A DNA stretch of 64,000 nt, taken from Auraticoccus monumenti (GTDB lineage: Bacteria; Actinomycetota; Actinomycetes; Propionibacteriales; Propionibacteriaceae). The notes below the pieces were generated by a model. That model was not told the origin of the DNA. It searched no databases and saw nothing but the letters and a program-made list of their open reading frames with translations. The DNA is taken from the NCBI RefSeq assembly GCF_900101785.1, contig NZ_LT629688.1, forward strand, positions 3,162,001 to 3,226,000, given 5' to 3'. Made by a program: the position numbers and the translations under genes. Of the stretch, positions 55,542 through 63,239 are shown in pieces; the stretch's first letter is position 1, and each line of letters opens with the position of its first letter.

Positions 55542-56681
55542 GTGGGTCGAGGACAGCTGGGGGAGGTGCGCACCGAGCGGGTGCGGCTCTTCGACGCCTC
55601 CGCACCCCTGGTCCTGGCCAGCGGTGAGCGGCTCACCGAGGTCGACGTCGCCTACGAGACCTACGGCGAGCTCACCCCCGAGCGCGACAACGCCGTGATG
55701 ATCTGCCACGCCCTCACCGGGGACGCCCACGCCGCCGGCTGGCACCCCGGAGACCGCCGCCCCGGCTGGTGGGACACCCTGATCGGCCCGGGCAAGCCGC
55801 TGGACACCGACCGCTTCTTCGTCGTGTGCGCCAACCTGCTCGGCGGCTGCCAGGGCACCACCGGCCCGGCCTCCACCGACCCGGCCACCGGCCAGCCGTA
55901 CGGGCTGGACTTCCCGCTGCTGCAGATCGCCGACTTCGTCACCGTGCACCGGGCCCTGCTGGAGCACCTCCGGATCCCGCGGCTGCTCGGGCTGGTCGGC
56001 GGCTCGCTCGGCGGCATGCAGGTGCTGGAGTGGACGCTGCGCCACCCCGAGCAGGTGGAGAACGCGGTGATCGTGGCCGCCTCCAGCCGGCTCAGCGCGC
56101 AGAACATCGGCTTCTCCGCGGTCGGGCGCGAGGCGATCATGCGCGACCCGGACTTCCACGACGGCCAGTACTCCGCCGCCGGCGCCACCCCGGCCACCGG
56201 GCTCTCCATCGCCCGGATGCTGGCCCACATCACCTACCTGTCGGAGGAGGCGATGGCCACCAAGTTCGGCCGCCGCATCCAGGACCCCGAGCAGACCGGG
56301 CCGGGCTTCGGCGTCGACTTCGCGGTGGAGAGCTACCTGCGCCACCAGGGCGACACCTTCCTCACCCGCTTCGACGCCCTGTCCTACCTGTACCTGACCC
56401 GGGCGATGGACTGGTTCGAACCGTTCAGCGAGCACGACCCGGCCGACGTCGCCGCGGCCGGCACCCGGGTGCTGGTGGTCTCCTTCGACAGCGACTGGCG
56501 CTTCTCCACCGAGCACTCCCGCGCGATCGTGCGCCGGCTGGAGGCCGCCCGGGTCCCGGTCGCCTTCCGCGAGATCAGCTCCCCGTGGGGCCACGACTCC
56601 TTCCTGCTCGAGGTCGAGCCCTACCACGCCACCGTGCGGGCCTTCCTGGACCGGGCGCTGGACCGGTCGGTGCCCGGGTGA
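55542..56681 (+). CDS. metX: Homoserine O-acetyltransferase
   Basis: 379 residues from GTG. Alpha/beta fold: VAYETYGELTPERDNAVMICHALTGDAH, the nucleophile S155 in GGSLGGMQVLEW, and catalytic Asp/His near LVVSFDSDWRF and SPWGHDSFLLE. It acetylates homoserine (some homologues succinylate; not distinguishable here) for methionine synthesis. TAGCCT at 55529-55534 is 7 nt before the start, so leaderless; no SAM riboswitch is seen. It overlaps metW by GTGA. Confidence 0.95.
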   Translation: MGRGQLGEVRTERVRLFDASAPLVLASGERLTEVDVAYETYGELTPERDNAVMICHALTGDAHAAGWHPGDRRPGWWDTLIGPGKPLDTDRFFVVCANLLGGCQGTTGPASTDPATGQPYGLDFPLLQIADFVTVHRALLEHLRIPRLLGLVGGSLGGMQVLEWTLRHPEQVENAVIVAASSRLSAQNIGFSAVGREAIMRDPDFHDGQYSAAGATPATGLSIARMLAHITYLSEEAMATKFGRRIQDPEQTGPGFGVDFAVESYLRHQGDTFLTRFDALSYLYLTRAMDWFEPFSEHDPADVAAAGTRVLVVSFDSDWRFSTEHSRAIVRRLEAARVPVAFREISSPWGHDSFLLEVEPYHATVRAFLDRALDRSVPG

Positions 56682-57346
56682 GCGGCCGGCTCCCCGCGGG
56701 CGCCGGGGCCAGGCGGCGACGCCCGACCCGGCACCTCGACCTGCGCGACGACCTCGCCGTGGTGGCCGACCTGATCGCCGACGGCAGCCGGGTGCTCGAC
56801 CTCGGCTGCGCGGACGGCCAGCTGGTCCGCCACCTCGAGCGCCGCCACGGCTGCACCGGCACCGGGGTGGAGATCGACCCCGAGGCCGTGGTCGAGGCCA
56901 TCGGCGCGGGGGTGTCGGTGATCGAGCTCGACATCGACGCCCAGCTGCACGAGTTCGGCGACGACTCCTACGACGTGGTGGTGCTGTCCAAGGTGCTGCA
57001 GGCCACCCGGCGCCCGGCGGAGGTGCTGGCCCAGATGAGCCGGATCGCGCCGCGCTGCATCGTCTCGGTGCCCAACTTCGGGTTGTGGAGCCACCGCTGG
57101 CGGCTGCTGCGCGGGCGGATGCCGATGTCGCCCCAGATGCCCTACGACTGGCACGACACCCCCAACATCCACAACGCCACCCTGGTCGACCTGGAGGAGT
57201 TCCTGGCCGAGCAGGGCTTCACCGTGGAGCAGAGGATCCTCTTCGACGCCGCCGGACGGGTGGCGAGCTGGCCCGACCCGCTGGCCAACCTGCTCTCCGG
57301 CGCGGCGGTGTACCTGCTGGCCCGCGGCGGCGACGCGACGCCCTGA
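56678..57346 (+). CDS. metW: Methionine biosynthesis protein MetW
   Basis: 222 residues from GTG. Methyltransferase-like fold: VLDLGCADGQLVRHLERRHG is the SAM-type glycine motif, and VVVLSKVLQATRRPAEVL and VSVPNFGLWSHRWRLLRGR are MetW-specific. MetW accompanies and activates MetX-type acyltransferases. It is translationally coupled to metX (GTGA overlap), as in many bacteria. Confidence 0.95.
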   Translation: MSGRLPAGAGARRRRPTRHLDLRDDLAVVADLIADGSRVLDLGCADGQLVRHLERRHGCTGTGVEIDPEAVVEAIGAGVSVIELDIDAQLHEFGDDSYDVVVLSKVLQATRRPAEVLAQMSRIAPRCIVSVPNFGLWSHRWRLLRGRMPMSPQMPYDWHDTPNIHNATLVDLEEFLAEQGFTVEQRILFDAAGRVASWPDPLANLLSGAAVYLLARGGDATP

Positions 57347-57390
57347 CGCCGGCCGCTCCCGCTCCCGCTCCCGCCGACGGCCCGGCGGCA

Positions 57391-58269
57391 TCAGCCAGGG
57401 ACGAATCCGATCACGTCACCCGGACGCGCCTGGGCGAGCCGGTCGACGTCGGCGTCCAGCACCGTGGCCAGCACCGGGTAGCCGCCGGTGACGGGGTGGT
57501 CGGCCAGCATCACCGCCGGACGCCCGTCCGGCGGCACCTGCACCGACCCCAGCGCGATCCCCTCCGAGGGGAGCTCGCGTCCCGGGTCCACCCGGCGGGG
57601 GAGCGCACCCCCGGCCGGCTCCAGCCGCAGCCCGACCCGGTCGCTGCAGGTGGAGACCCGCCAGCAGGTGGTGAGCAGGACGTCCGGGTCGCGGAACCAG
57701 TCGGCGCGCGGCCCCGGTCGGGCTCGGACCCGGCGCAGGTCGCCCGTCGGCAGCGGGACGGAGTCCAGCACCGGCCAGGGCCCTGCCGGCACCCCGACGG
57801 GGAGCCTCTGCCCGACCTCCAGCGGCGGCGGCCCGAGGGCGGCCAGGGTGTCGCGGCTGCGTGAGCCGAGCACCGGCGCCACGTCGATCCCGCCGCGGAC
57901 GGCCAGGCAGCACCGCAACCCGGAGCGGGGGACGTCCAGCGACAGCTCCGAGCCGGCCGGGACGGTGGTCACCGCCCCGCTCCAGGACCGCGGTCGACCG
58001 TCGACCCGGAGGACGGTGCCCGCCCCGGTCACCGCCACCAGCAGCGTCCGGGTGGCCCGCAGCGCCAGCCCGCCGCCCAGGTTCTCCAGCACCGCGGCGT
58101 CCTCGGGGTTGCCGACCAGCCGGTTGGCCAGCCGGCAGGCCCCGCGGTCCAGCGCACCGGACACCCCGACCCCGGAGCGCCACCAGCCGGGGCGGCCGAG
58201 GTCCTGCACGGTGGTCAGGGCTCCCGGGGCCAGGACCGTGAGAGCGCCGACCTCGTCACGACCGCTCAC
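57391..58269 (-). CDS. pxpC: 5-oxoprolinase subunit C
   Basis: 292 residues from GTG. Biotin-dependent-carboxyltransferase-like (AHS2/KipA) family: PGALTTVQDLGRPGWWRSGVGVSGALD and CCLAVRGGIDVAPVLGSRSRDTLAALG are diagnostic. PxpABC cleave 5-oxoproline to glutamate with ATP. It overlaps pxpB by 4 bp. pxpA is not in the window downstream (metW lies there, convergent). Confidence 0.92.
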   Translation of the reverse strand: MSGRDEVGALTVLAPGALTTVQDLGRPGWWRSGVGVSGALDRGACRLANRLVGNPEDAAVLENLGGGLALRATRTLLVAVTGAGTVLRVDGRPRSWSGAVTTVPAGSELSLDVPRSGLRCCLAVRGGIDVAPVLGSRSRDTLAALGPPPLEVGQRLPVGVPAGPWPVLDSVPLPTGDLRRVRARPGPRADWFRDPDVLLTTCWRVSTCSDRVGLRLEPAGGALPRRVDPGRELPSEGIALGSVQVPPDGRPAVMLADHPVTGGYPVLATVLDADVDRLAQARPGDVIGFVPG

Positions 58270-58913
58270 GCGTCCACCGCCTGGAACTGCACCAGGCGGC
58301 CGGGCTGCAGCAGGGCCGGTGGGCGGCGGTCCAGGTCCCACAGCACCAGCGAGGTGCGCCCGAGCAGCTGCCACCCACCCGGCGAGGCCCGTGGGTAGAC
58401 CGCGCTCCGGCCGTCGGCCAGGGCGACCGACCCCGCGGGGACGGACGTGCGCGGGGTGCTGCGGCGGGGGAGGACCAGCGGGTCGTCCTCCCGGCTCAGG
58501 TACCCGAACCCCGGGGCGAAGCCCAGGAAGTCGCAGCGCCACGCGCCGGCGGTGTGGCGGCGGACCAGCTCCCCGGTGCTGCACCCCAGCAGCCGGGCCG
58601 CCTCGGCCAGGTCGGCGCCGTCGTAGACCACGGGCACGACCAGGACGTCCTCCGCGCCGTCGGGGACGCCCGTCGCCGGCTCGGGCGCGGCCGCCGTCGC
58701 GAGCACCCGCTCGACCACCGCGGCGCACGCCCCGGCACCGGTCAGCGACACCAGCACGGTGCGTCCGGCCGGCAGCACGTCGACCACGCCGGGTTCGCGG
58801 GCCAGCCGTCCGGCCAGGGCCACCGCCTCCCCGGCGTCACGGCCCTCGACCAGCAGGGCGCGGTCGCCGGCGGGCAGGACCCGCCAGCGACCGTCCGCCG
58901 AGGTGGCGCTCAG
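58266..58913 (-). CDS. pxpB: 5-oxoprolinase subunit B (start at CTG inferred)
   Basis: 215 residues if initiated at the CTG at 58913. The usual GTG choice at 58823 would drop the conserved N-terminal strand RVLPAGDRALLVEG. No ATG, GTG or TTG exists in this frame between the HNH stop region and that strand. The CTG overlaps the HNH stop as CTGA, mirroring the GTGA/ATGA overlaps elsewhere. LGCSTGELVRRHT, FLGFAPGFGYLS and RSAVYPRASPGGWQLLG are the family's core. It works with PxpC. Confidence 0.85.
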   Translation of the reverse strand: MSATSADGRWRVLPAGDRALLVEGRDAGEAVALAGRLAREPGVVDVLPAGRTVLVSLTGAGACAAVVERVLATAAAPEPATGVPDGAEDVLVVPVVYDGADLAEAARLLGCSTGELVRRHTAGAWRCDFLGFAPGFGYLSREDDPLVLPRRSTPRTSVPAGSVALADGRSAVYPRASPGGWQLLGRTSLVLWDLDRRPPALLQPGRLVQFQAVDA

Positions 58914-59353
58914 AGCCGGGCCAGCTCGGCCCGCGACGGTGCGTACGGGGCGTACCGCAGCACCATCCGGGCCTCCGCCGGGGTCCGGTCGGCCTTGAAC
59001 GCGTTGCAGGCCCCGCAGGCGGCGACGGTGTTGCCCCAGGTGTTCGGCCCGCCGCGGGACTGGGGCACCAGGTGGTCCACGGTGTCGGCACGGCCGCCGC
59101 AGTAGGCGCAGACGTGCCCGTCGCGGCGCAGCACGCCCCGCTTGGTCCAGCCGGGGGCGCGGGCGTACATGAAGGCGGTCTTGACGTAGCGGACGAGGCG
59201 GAGCACGAGGGGCCAGGGGTAGGGGCCGATGGCGTGGTCGTCCCGCGCCTCCTCGACCACCGCGACCTCACGGACGAGCATGCCGATGGCGTGCTTGACC
59301 GAGACCGTGTGCAGTGCCGTGTTGTCGGTGTTGATCACCAGCACACCGCTCAT
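58910..59353 (-). CDS. HNH endonuclease
   Basis: 147 residues with AGGAGG 6-7 nt before the ATG. The N-terminal domain LVINTDNTALHTVSVKHAIG is shared by a common actinobacterial HNH group. The nuclease site is CAYCGGRADTVDHLVPQSRGG, with GACNAFKADRTP closing the zinc site. Probably a stand-alone DNA endonuclease of unknown role. It leads an operon with pxpB and pxpC, an odd pairing. Confidence 0.92.
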   Translation of the reverse strand: MSGVLVINTDNTALHTVSVKHAIGMLVREVAVVEEARDDHAIGPYPWPLVLRLVRYVKTAFMYARAPGWTKRGVLRRDGHVCAYCGGRADTVDHLVPQSRGGPNTWGNTVAACGACNAFKADRTPAEARMVLRYAPYAPSRAELARL

Positions 59354-59394
59354 CGTGTCCTCCTTCCGGTGCCGGTCCCCGCCGTCCGGGGACG

Positions 59395-59426
59395 AAAAAA
59401 GCCGCCCGGCGACGAGGCTGGACGGC
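59395..59426 (-). terminator. Rho-independent terminator of the small gene
   Basis: Read on the minus strand: GCCGTCC, a 12-nt loop, GGGCGGC (seven pairs, one G-U), then six T (59400-59395). This is the only hairpin with a classical T-run that I noted in the window. It lies 22 bp after the stop of the 26-codon open frame. Confidence 0.8.
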
Positions 59427-59447
59427 AGACGGGGGCAGGCACGGGGC

Positions 59448-59528
59448 TCAGCCCCGACAGCCGTCGCAGCTGCGGACGCGCACCTGCAGGGCGCCGACGG
59501 TGGAGCGGTCGGACGTCTGGAGATCCAT
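59448..59528 (-). CDS. 26-residue peptide with C-terminal CDGC motif, own transcription unit
   Basis: Begins MDLQTSDRSTV and ends VRSCDGCRG. GAGGAAGGAG lies about 6 nt before the ATG (a GTG sits one codon earlier). It has a promoter at 59587-59615 and a terminator at 59395-59426, so it is a compact separate gene between the exonuclease and HNH genes. It could be a peptide, a metal or thiol-active mini-protein, or a Cys-sensing leader. No modifying enzyme sits directly beside it. Function unknown. Confidence 0.6.
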   Translation of the reverse strand: MDLQTSDRSTVGALQVRVRSCDGCRG

Positions 59529-59586
59529 CACTGCTCCTTCCTCGGTGCGCCCCGCGGTCGGGCGCGTCGCCTGTGGTGCTGTGGAC

Positions 59587-59615
59587 AGACTAAGCACGAC
59601 ATCGGTCCTTGTCAC
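59587..59615 (-). promoter_or_regulatory. Promoter of the 26-codon gene
   Basis: On the minus strand GTGACA (59615-59610), a 17-bp spacer, then TAGTCT (59592-59587). This gives a leader of roughly 50 nt before the ATG at 59528, long enough to hold the strong ribosome-binding site. Confidence 0.55.
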
Positions 59616-59663
59616 CGGCAAAACGGTGAACTCCTGCACCAACCCGGTCACGGTCCCGGGAGG

Positions 59664-60647
59664 TCAGCGCGACAGGGCCAGCGCGTCGGCGATCCGCCGG
59701 GTGCTGCCGCCCAGCGACCAGCGCGTCCCCAGCGCCTCCAGCGCCTCCGGGTCGGCGGGCCCGGTGGGGAGCACCAGGTCCTCCAGCCCGACCCCGAGGT
59801 CGAGGTCGCGCACCACGTGCACCACGTCGGGGGCCACCGCCAGGTAGTCGATGGCGGCGGCCAGCTTGGCCCGGACCCCGGCGGTGACCGTCGGGTCGTC
59901 GGCGCTGGCGGCGGCGAGGATGCCGTGCAGGCTGCCGTGGCGGGCCAGCAGCTGGGCACCGGTCTTCTCCCCGATCCCGGGGACGCCGGGGATGCCGTCG
60001 GAGGTGTCGCCACGCATCACCGCCAGGTCGGCGTAGGCCGACGGGGGCACGGCGTACTTCTGCTGCACCCACGCGTCGTCGACCCGCTCGTGCTTGCTGA
60101 TGCCCCGGGCGACGTAGAGCACCCGGACCCCGGACGCGTCGTCGACCAGCTGGAACAGGTCGCGGTCCCCGGTGACCACGTCCACCGCCGCGCCGGCTGC
60201 CGCACCCACCGTGGCCAGGGTGCCGATCACGTCGTCGGCCTCGTAGCCGTCGTGGCCCACCACCGCGATGCCCAGCGCCCGGAGCACGTCCAGGATCACC
60301 GGCACCTGCGGGCCCAGCTCGTCGGGGGACTCCTCGGCCACCCCCGACTGCGCGCCCTGACCGCCGGCGCCCAGCACCCCGGCACCGGCGGCGGGGTCGG
60401 CGGCCACCCGGTGGGTCTTGTAGGAGGCCAGCAGCTCGACCCGCCACTGCGGGCGCCAGTCGTTGTCCCAGCAGCACACCAGGTGGGTGGGTCGGTACTC
60501 GCCGACGAAGCGGGAGATGAAGTCCAGCAGGCCGCGGACCGCGTTCACCGGCTGGCCGTGCTCGTCGGTGATGGACGTCGGCACGCCGTAGAAGGCACGG
60601 AAGTACAACGATGCGGTGTCCAGCAGCATGAGGCGTCGGTCGGGCAC
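59664..60647 (-). CDS. 5'-3' exonuclease (PolA N-terminal-like)
   Basis: 327 residues from the GTG at 60647; ATG at 60674 would add nine residues without similarity. PIN/FEN fold: RLMLLDTASLYFRAFYGVP, VCCWDNDWRPQWR, GYEADDVIGTLA, VTGDRDLFQL and the H3TH region MRGDTSDGIPGVPGIGEKTG. The acidic residues bind two metals. It has no polymerase domain; such stand-alone proteins process flaps or RNA primers beside DNA polymerase I. Confidence 0.94.
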   Translation of the reverse strand: MPDRRLMLLDTASLYFRAFYGVPTSITDEHGQPVNAVRGLLDFISRFVGEYRPTHLVCCWDNDWRPQWRVELLASYKTHRVAADPAAGAGVLGAGGQGAQSGVAEESPDELGPQVPVILDVLRALGIAVVGHDGYEADDVIGTLATVGAAAGAAVDVVTGDRDLFQLVDDASGVRVLYVARGISKHERVDDAWVQQKYAVPPSAYADLAVMRGDTSDGIPGVPGIGEKTGAQLLARHGSLHGILAAASADDPTVTAGVRAKLAAAIDYLAVAPDVVHVVRDLDLGVGLEDLVLPTGPADPEALEALGTRWSLGGSTRRIADALALSR

Positions 60648-60711
60648 GTCTAGATACTGGCACGATGACCCCACGTCCGCGGGAGGTGGACCAGGCCGGA
60701 GGAGTCAGCGC

Positions 60712-61152
60712 ATGGAGAAGATCGACCAACAGATCCTCGCGCTCCTGTCCGGGGACGGCCGGATGTCCTACACCGACATCGGCAAGGCCACCGGTCTCTC
60801 CACCTCCGCCGCCCAGCAGCGGGTCCGCCGCCTCGAGCAGCGCGGCGTGATCCTCGGCTACACCGCCCGGCTGAACCCGGTGGCGCTGGGCCGCACGCTG
60901 ACCGCCTTCGTCGAGGTCACCCCGCTCGACCCGGGCCAGCCCGACGACATCCCCGACCGGCTGGCTCCGATCGAGGAGGTCGTCTCCTGCTACTCGATCG
61001 CCGGGGACGCCAACTACCTGCTGAAGGTGCAGGTGGGGACGCCGCTGGACCTGGAGCACCTGCTGCTGCGGCTGCGCACCACCGGCAACGTCACCACCCA
61101 CACCACCCTGGTGCTGTCGGTGCCCTACGAGGAGCGCCCCTTCCCGGGTTGA
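60712..61152 (+). CDS. Lrp/AsnC-family regulator
   Basis: 146 residues from ATG with GGAGG about 8 nt upstream. The HTH is DQQILALLSGDGRMSYTDIG and LSTSAAQQRVRRLEQRGVI; the RAM ligand domain includes VVSCYSIAGDANYLLKVQV. These proteins sense amino acids as octamers. It is divergent from the exonuclease and convergent with kamA 21 bp away, so it is a candidate, not proven, lysine-responsive regulator of kamA. Confidence 0.92.
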   Translation: MEKIDQQILALLSGDGRMSYTDIGKATGLSTSAAQQRVRRLEQRGVILGYTARLNPVALGRTLTAFVEVTPLDPGQPDDIPDRLAPIEEVVSCYSIAGDANYLLKVQVGTPLDLEHLLLRLRTTGNVTTHTTLVLSVPYEERPFPG

Positions 61153-61173
61153 CCAACCGACGGCGGCGCCGCG

Positions 61174-62592
61174 TCAGCGGGTCTGCAGCAGCGCCAGACC
61201 GCGGGAGGCCTCGGCGGCCCGGGACTCCGCGGCGAGGTCGAGGGTGGCGTTCTCGGCCCACCAGCGCCGTCCGGCCTCGGGCAGGGTGTGGATGGGGTCG
61301 TAGTAGGCGTGGCTGCGGTCCAGCGCCGTGGCGTCCTCCAGCTCCAGCCCGGTCCGGTAGTTCTTGCGCCACAGGCTGATCCCGCGCTCGCGGTCGTAGT
61401 CGGCCAGCTGGTGCACCCAGCGCTTGCCCACGAAGGGCACGTCGCAGACGATCCGCGGGGTGGCGAAGCCGGGCAGGTAGCCGAGGATCGCGTGCTGCAG
61501 CTCCTGCGCCCGGGCCACCGGTACCCGCCAGTGCTCGGCGAAGGGGATCATGTCGCACATGTAGAAGTAGTAGGGGGTGACGCCGGCGCCGTCGAGCAGC
61601 GCGAAGCAGAGGTCGAGCAGGTCCTCCGACGTCGCGTTGACGCCCTCCATCAGGACGCCCTGGTTGCGGACGTCGCGGACGCCGGCCTCCAGCATCGCCG
61701 CGGAGGCCTCGGCCACCAGCGGGGTGACGGACTGGGCGGCGTTGACGTGGGTGTGCAGGGCGATCATCACGCCACGGGAGCGGGCGGTGCGGCAGACCCG
61801 GGCCAGCCCCTCGCGGAGGTCGGCACCGAGCCAGTGCTGGGGCATCCCCATCAGCGCCTTCGAGGCCAGCCGGATGTCGCGGATGTTCTCGATCTCCAGC
61901 AGCGAGGTGAGGAAGGCCTCCAGCCGCGGCCAGGGCATGTTGGCCACGTCCCCGCCGGAGACCACCACGTCGCGCACCTGCGGGGTGCGGCGCAGGTAGT
62001 CCAGCATGTCGTCCAGCCGCTGGTTCGGCTTGACCGCGAACTTGAGCTTGGTGACCTGGGTGGTGGAGTTCCCGACCAGGTCCATCCGGGTGCAGTGCCC
62101 GCAGTACTGGGGGCAGGTGGGCAGCACCTCGGCGAGCACCTTGGTGGGGTAGCGGTGGGTGAGGCCCTCGGTGGCCCACATGTCGTGCTCGTGCAGCGAG
62201 TCGCGGCTGGCCCGGGGGTGCGACGGCCAGTCGGTGCGCCGGTCGGAGAAGACCGGCAGCATGTAGCGGCGCACGGGATCGGCCAGGAACGCCTCGGTGT
62301 CGGGGACGCGGTCGGGGACGATCGTGTTGAGCATCTGCGGCGGCAGCAGCATCGACATCGTCGCCCGCTCGCGCTGGTCGCGGGCCAGGTCGGCGTAGAA
62401 GGACTCGTCCAGCAGGTCACCGACGACCTCGCGGAGCTGGCCCTCGTTCTTGACGCAGCTCACCCGCTGCCACTGCACGTCACGCCACTGCTCCTCGGTG
62501 ACGTCGCGCCAGCCCGGCAGCCGCCGCCAGTCCGGCTCGACCAGCTCGCGACGGCGGTAGGCGTAGGGCTGGCCCTCGGTCGTCGTGCTCAT
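61174..62592 (-). CDS. kamA: Lysine 2,3-aminomutase
   Basis: 472 residues from the ATG at 62592. The radical-SAM cluster motif C160-x3-C164-x2-C167 is in CPQYCGHCTRM. LVGNSTTQVTKLKF, VVVSGGDVANMPW and HTHVNAAQSVTPL are family blocks, and the PLP lysine lies in the C-terminal part. It converts L-lysine to beta-lysine, for catabolism or as a compatible solute. A promoter is visible at 62643-62670, and GGAGGAA precedes the ATG. The divergent neighbour resembles Kal of lysine fermentation. Confidence 0.94.
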   Translation of the reverse strand: MSTTTEGQPYAYRRRELVEPDWRRLPGWRDVTEEQWRDVQWQRVSCVKNEGQLREVVGDLLDESFYADLARDQRERATMSMLLPPQMLNTIVPDRVPDTEAFLADPVRRYMLPVFSDRRTDWPSHPRASRDSLHEHDMWATEGLTHRYPTKVLAEVLPTCPQYCGHCTRMDLVGNSTTQVTKLKFAVKPNQRLDDMLDYLRRTPQVRDVVVSGGDVANMPWPRLEAFLTSLLEIENIRDIRLASKALMGMPQHWLGADLREGLARVCRTARSRGVMIALHTHVNAAQSVTPLVAEASAAMLEAGVRDVRNQGVLMEGVNATSEDLLDLCFALLDGAGVTPYYFYMCDMIPFAEHWRVPVARAQELQHAILGYLPGFATPRIVCDVPFVGKRWVHQLADYDRERGISLWRKNYRTGLELEDATALDRSHAYYDPIHTLPEAGRRWWAENATLDLAAESRAAEASRGLALLQTR

Positions 62593-62642
62593 GGTTCCTC
62601 CGGCGGTTGATGATCTGCGTCGACACCCCGCATTGGCCGCAA

Positions 62643-62670
62643 GTATTACTGCCCAACTTCCGTCTGGCAA
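62643..62670 (-). promoter_or_regulatory. Promoter of kamA
   Basis: Minus strand TTGCCA (62670-62665), 16-bp spacer, TAATAC (62648-62643), the most consensus-like promoter I noted here. Leader of about 45 nt to the kamA ATG. Confidence 0.6.
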
Positions 62671-62747
62671 GAAGACTCACGGCGTGACGCCGCGCTGGCG
62701 ACATCTGCCCCCGGCGTCGGGGTCACCGGCGGCTGCCGTGACCTGGG

Positions 62748-62753
62748 TAGGCT
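62748..62753 (+). promoter_or_regulatory. -10 box for the Kal-like gene
   Basis: TAGGCT, giving a ~40-nt leader with AGGAGG at 62788-62793 before the GTG at 62801. It shares the 208-bp divergent region with the kamA promoter. Confidence 0.5.
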
Positions 62754-62800
62754 CGGCGTCGCGACGTCGAGGGTCGACGTGGCCAGCAGGAGGTGGGGCC

Positions 62801-63226
62801 GTGAGCGAGGTCGAGCAGCAGCCGGACGCGGATCCGCGCGTGGGCACCTCGGTGCTGCACCGCCGCTACGTCCCGCGCTCGGAGGCGCACTACGCCGGCA
62901 AGCTGGTCGACGGCGCCTACGTGCTGCGGCTCTTCGGCGACGTGGCCACCGAGATGTGCATCCGCACCGACGGCGACGAGGGCCAGCTGGTCGGGTTCGC
63001 CGACGTGGACTTCCTCGAGCCGGTGCACACCGGTGACGTGATCGAGGCCGAGGCCATCCTGCTGCGCGTCGGCAACACCAGCCGGGAGCTCGCCTTCGAG
63101 GCCCGGGTGCTCTGCCGTGCGGCCGAGCACATGGACGGTCGCCGCCCCGTCTCCGACAGCACCTCCCACCTGCTGGAGGAGCCGCTGGTCGTGGTCCGCG
63201 CCTCCGGCACCGTGGTCGTCGAGTGA
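62801..63226 (+). CDS. kal: 3-aminobutyryl-CoA ammonia-lyase-like hotdog protein
   Basis: 141 residues from GTG. Single hotdog domain with the Kal hallmark SEAHYAGKLVDGAYVLRLFGDVATE, then CIRTDGDEG, PVHTGDVIEAEA and RVGNTSRELAFEARV. Kal removes ammonia from 3-aminobutyryl-CoA to give crotonyl-CoA in lysine fermentation. Its divergence from kamA supports this role, but kamDE, kdd and kce are not in view, and a general thioesterase-like activity remains possible. lnt starts 13 bp after it. Confidence 0.8.
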   Translation: MSEVEQQPDADPRVGTSVLHRRYVPRSEAHYAGKLVDGAYVLRLFGDVATEMCIRTDGDEGQLVGFADVDFLEPVHTGDVIEAEAILLRVGNTSRELAFEARVLCRAAEHMDGRRPVSDSTSHLLEEPLVVVRASGTVVVE

Positions 63227-63239
63227 CGCCCCTGCACCG

